A stretch of 35,381 bases of DNA, from assembly GCA_016840385.1 (NCBI GenBank), contig JAEOSL010000023.1:1-35381 (forward strand), in the 5' to 3' direction. Numbering within the stretch: position 1 is the first letter of the stretch; each line of letters starts with the position of its first letter. Below the pieces are notes generated by a model. That model searched no databases. It saw nothing but the letters and a program-made list of their open reading frames with translations, and was not told the origin of the DNA. The position numbers and the translations under genes were made by a program. This DNA comes from Candidatus Thorarchaeota archaeon. Its GTDB lineage: Archaea > Asgardarchaeota > Thorarchaeia > Thorarchaeales > Thorarchaeaceae. Shown piece by piece: positions 34,635 to 35,381 of the stretch.

Positions 34635-35123
34635 GTGAATCCAATGAAAGTTGCTCATCCTCTTGTTATCTTCCTTACTTTGTTGACAACAATATCGCTT
34701 GCTGTGGGATTTCTTTTTCCCGCACAAATTACACCATTTGCCTTCTCTCCAGTAATCTATCTACTCCTCTGTTTTGCAATGGCTGGTCATTTTCTTGAAG
34801 AGAATTACACTAAAGCGTGGGAGGTTGAAGCAAAAGTGAGGGAGAGTGTTAGCGACGCTCCAGAAGAGATGATTGGCAAACGAAAATTCTTGGTTGCCTT
34901 CAGTCATGTTTTAGTTCTGCTCAGTTTCTTATTCTATTTTCCAATTGCAGCTGGTGCACCATGGGCGATAGTTTACGGAATTGGTGTAGCATTCAACGGG
35001 ATTCTCAATGGAATTGCACATACAGCTATTCTGGTAAAATTCAGACAGAATACTGGTTTCATCTCAGGTCTTTTCTTGCTGGTTTTTGGAATCTTACTTC
35101 TAGTATCAATTACAATGCCTTAA
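34635..35123 (+). CDS. HXXEE-type membrane protein
   Basis: The 162-aa protein has about four to five membrane segments (about 8-28, 35-50, 85-110, 112-130, 140-160). Segment two ends in GHFLEENYTKAW, the H-x-x-E-E motif of the HXXEE domain family, and segment four has NGILNGIAHT, the conserved histidine helix. Function of the family is unknown. Start is GTG at 34635 or ATG at 34644, with no clear ribosome site to choose. It follows hypE by 50 bases but has no known link to hydrogenase maturation. Confidence 0.65.
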   Translation: MNPMKVAHPLVIFLTLLTTISLAVGFLFPAQITPFAFSPVIYLLLCFAMAGHFLEENYTKAWEVEAKVRESVSDAPEEMIGKRKFLVAFSHVLVLLSFLFYFPIAAGAPWAIVYGIGVAFNGILNGIAHTAILVKFRQNTGFISGLFLLVFGILLLVSITMP

Positions 35124-35139
35124 TGATGAATCAAAATAT

Positions 35140-35272
35140 CTAGTCATGCGAAGCAGCTGCTTCTTCTGCATCTCGTTGATCTTCGAGAATCTTTTTCATC
35201 TTGAATTTGAGTTGAGCTTTGTTTACTGAACTTGTTGACAGTCTAAAGACCCTAAATCCACCGCTTATCCAT
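35140..35272 (-). pseudogene. Small ORF interrupted by a frameshift near its start
   Basis: AGGAG (35278-35282) lies five bases before an ATG at 35272 that reads MDKRWI then TAG. Moving one base forward at ATT-TAG-G gives RVFRLSTSSVNKAQLKFKMKK and on to EAAASHD and a stop at 35140, about 44 residues in all. The longer frame reads like a real small protein but has no start of its own. It could be a pseudogene, an assembly error or +1 frameshifting at the stop. A TTTATTAG box near 35307-35316 may be its promoter. Confidence 0.4.
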
Positions 35273-35381
35273 GCAGACTCCTACTCGTATATTTGTGCAT
35301 AACTACACTAATAAATCACGAGTTATAGATACATATCATAAGTAGAAAGACAGAATACATCGAAGAGATAGGATAAATACA

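Overview
The window reads as a chromosome fragment of an archaeon, most likely an Asgard archaeon of the Thorarchaeota type (inference). Evidence: archaeal ribosomal protein S8e, an archaeal-style RNase P RNA, TATA-box promoters, TTG/GTG starts with Shine-Dalgarno sites, an NEMF/Rqc2 homologue, an EMC6-like membrane protein, a KaiC-type ATPase, and a soluble fumarate reductase with a heterodisulfide-reductase-like subunit.

Layout. 1-45: 3' end of a tRNA (probably Glu). 54-2034: minus-strand cluster AMMECR1 - nadC - GNAT. 2106-3335: solo tnpB. 3450-8377: dihydroorotase, two CBS-domain proteins, and NEMF/Rqc2. 8468-10235: EMC6-like protein, Lrp-type regulator and KaiC-like ATPase, then a convergent prepilin peptidase. 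10867-12363: fumA-fumB, the two subunits of class I fumarase.

12.4-25.5 kb is an accessory island. It holds a minus-strand pair (408 and 102 aa, unknown), a HEPN-like protein, a large four-TM HerA/VirB4-type ATPase overlapping a 1146-aa protein with an acidic region, HTH repeats and a LAGLIDADG domain, a PD-(D/E)XK nuclease-like protein, a small membrane protein, a frameshifted copy of the LAGLIDADG protein's C-terminus, and a 549-aa protein with a lysine/proline tail and C-terminal membrane segments.

The island ends at a second, decayed copy of the last ~58 codons of fumB (25517-25699). Just beyond it lie the fumarate reductase genes (26261-29521). The simplest reading is that a fumarase/fumarate-reductase locus was split by a 13-kb insertion that left a fumB 3'-end duplication on its far side. 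I see no integrase. The LAGLIDADG protein and the membrane ATPase are the obvious candidates for mobility or defence. This is the strongest candidate here for an undescribed system.

29.5-35.4 kb: an unknown helical protein, a winged-helix/zinc-ribbon protein, a HEAT-repeat protein with a histone-H1-like tail, hypA, S8e, RNase P RNA running into the start of hypE, an HXXEE membrane protein, and a small frameshifted ORF at the right edge.
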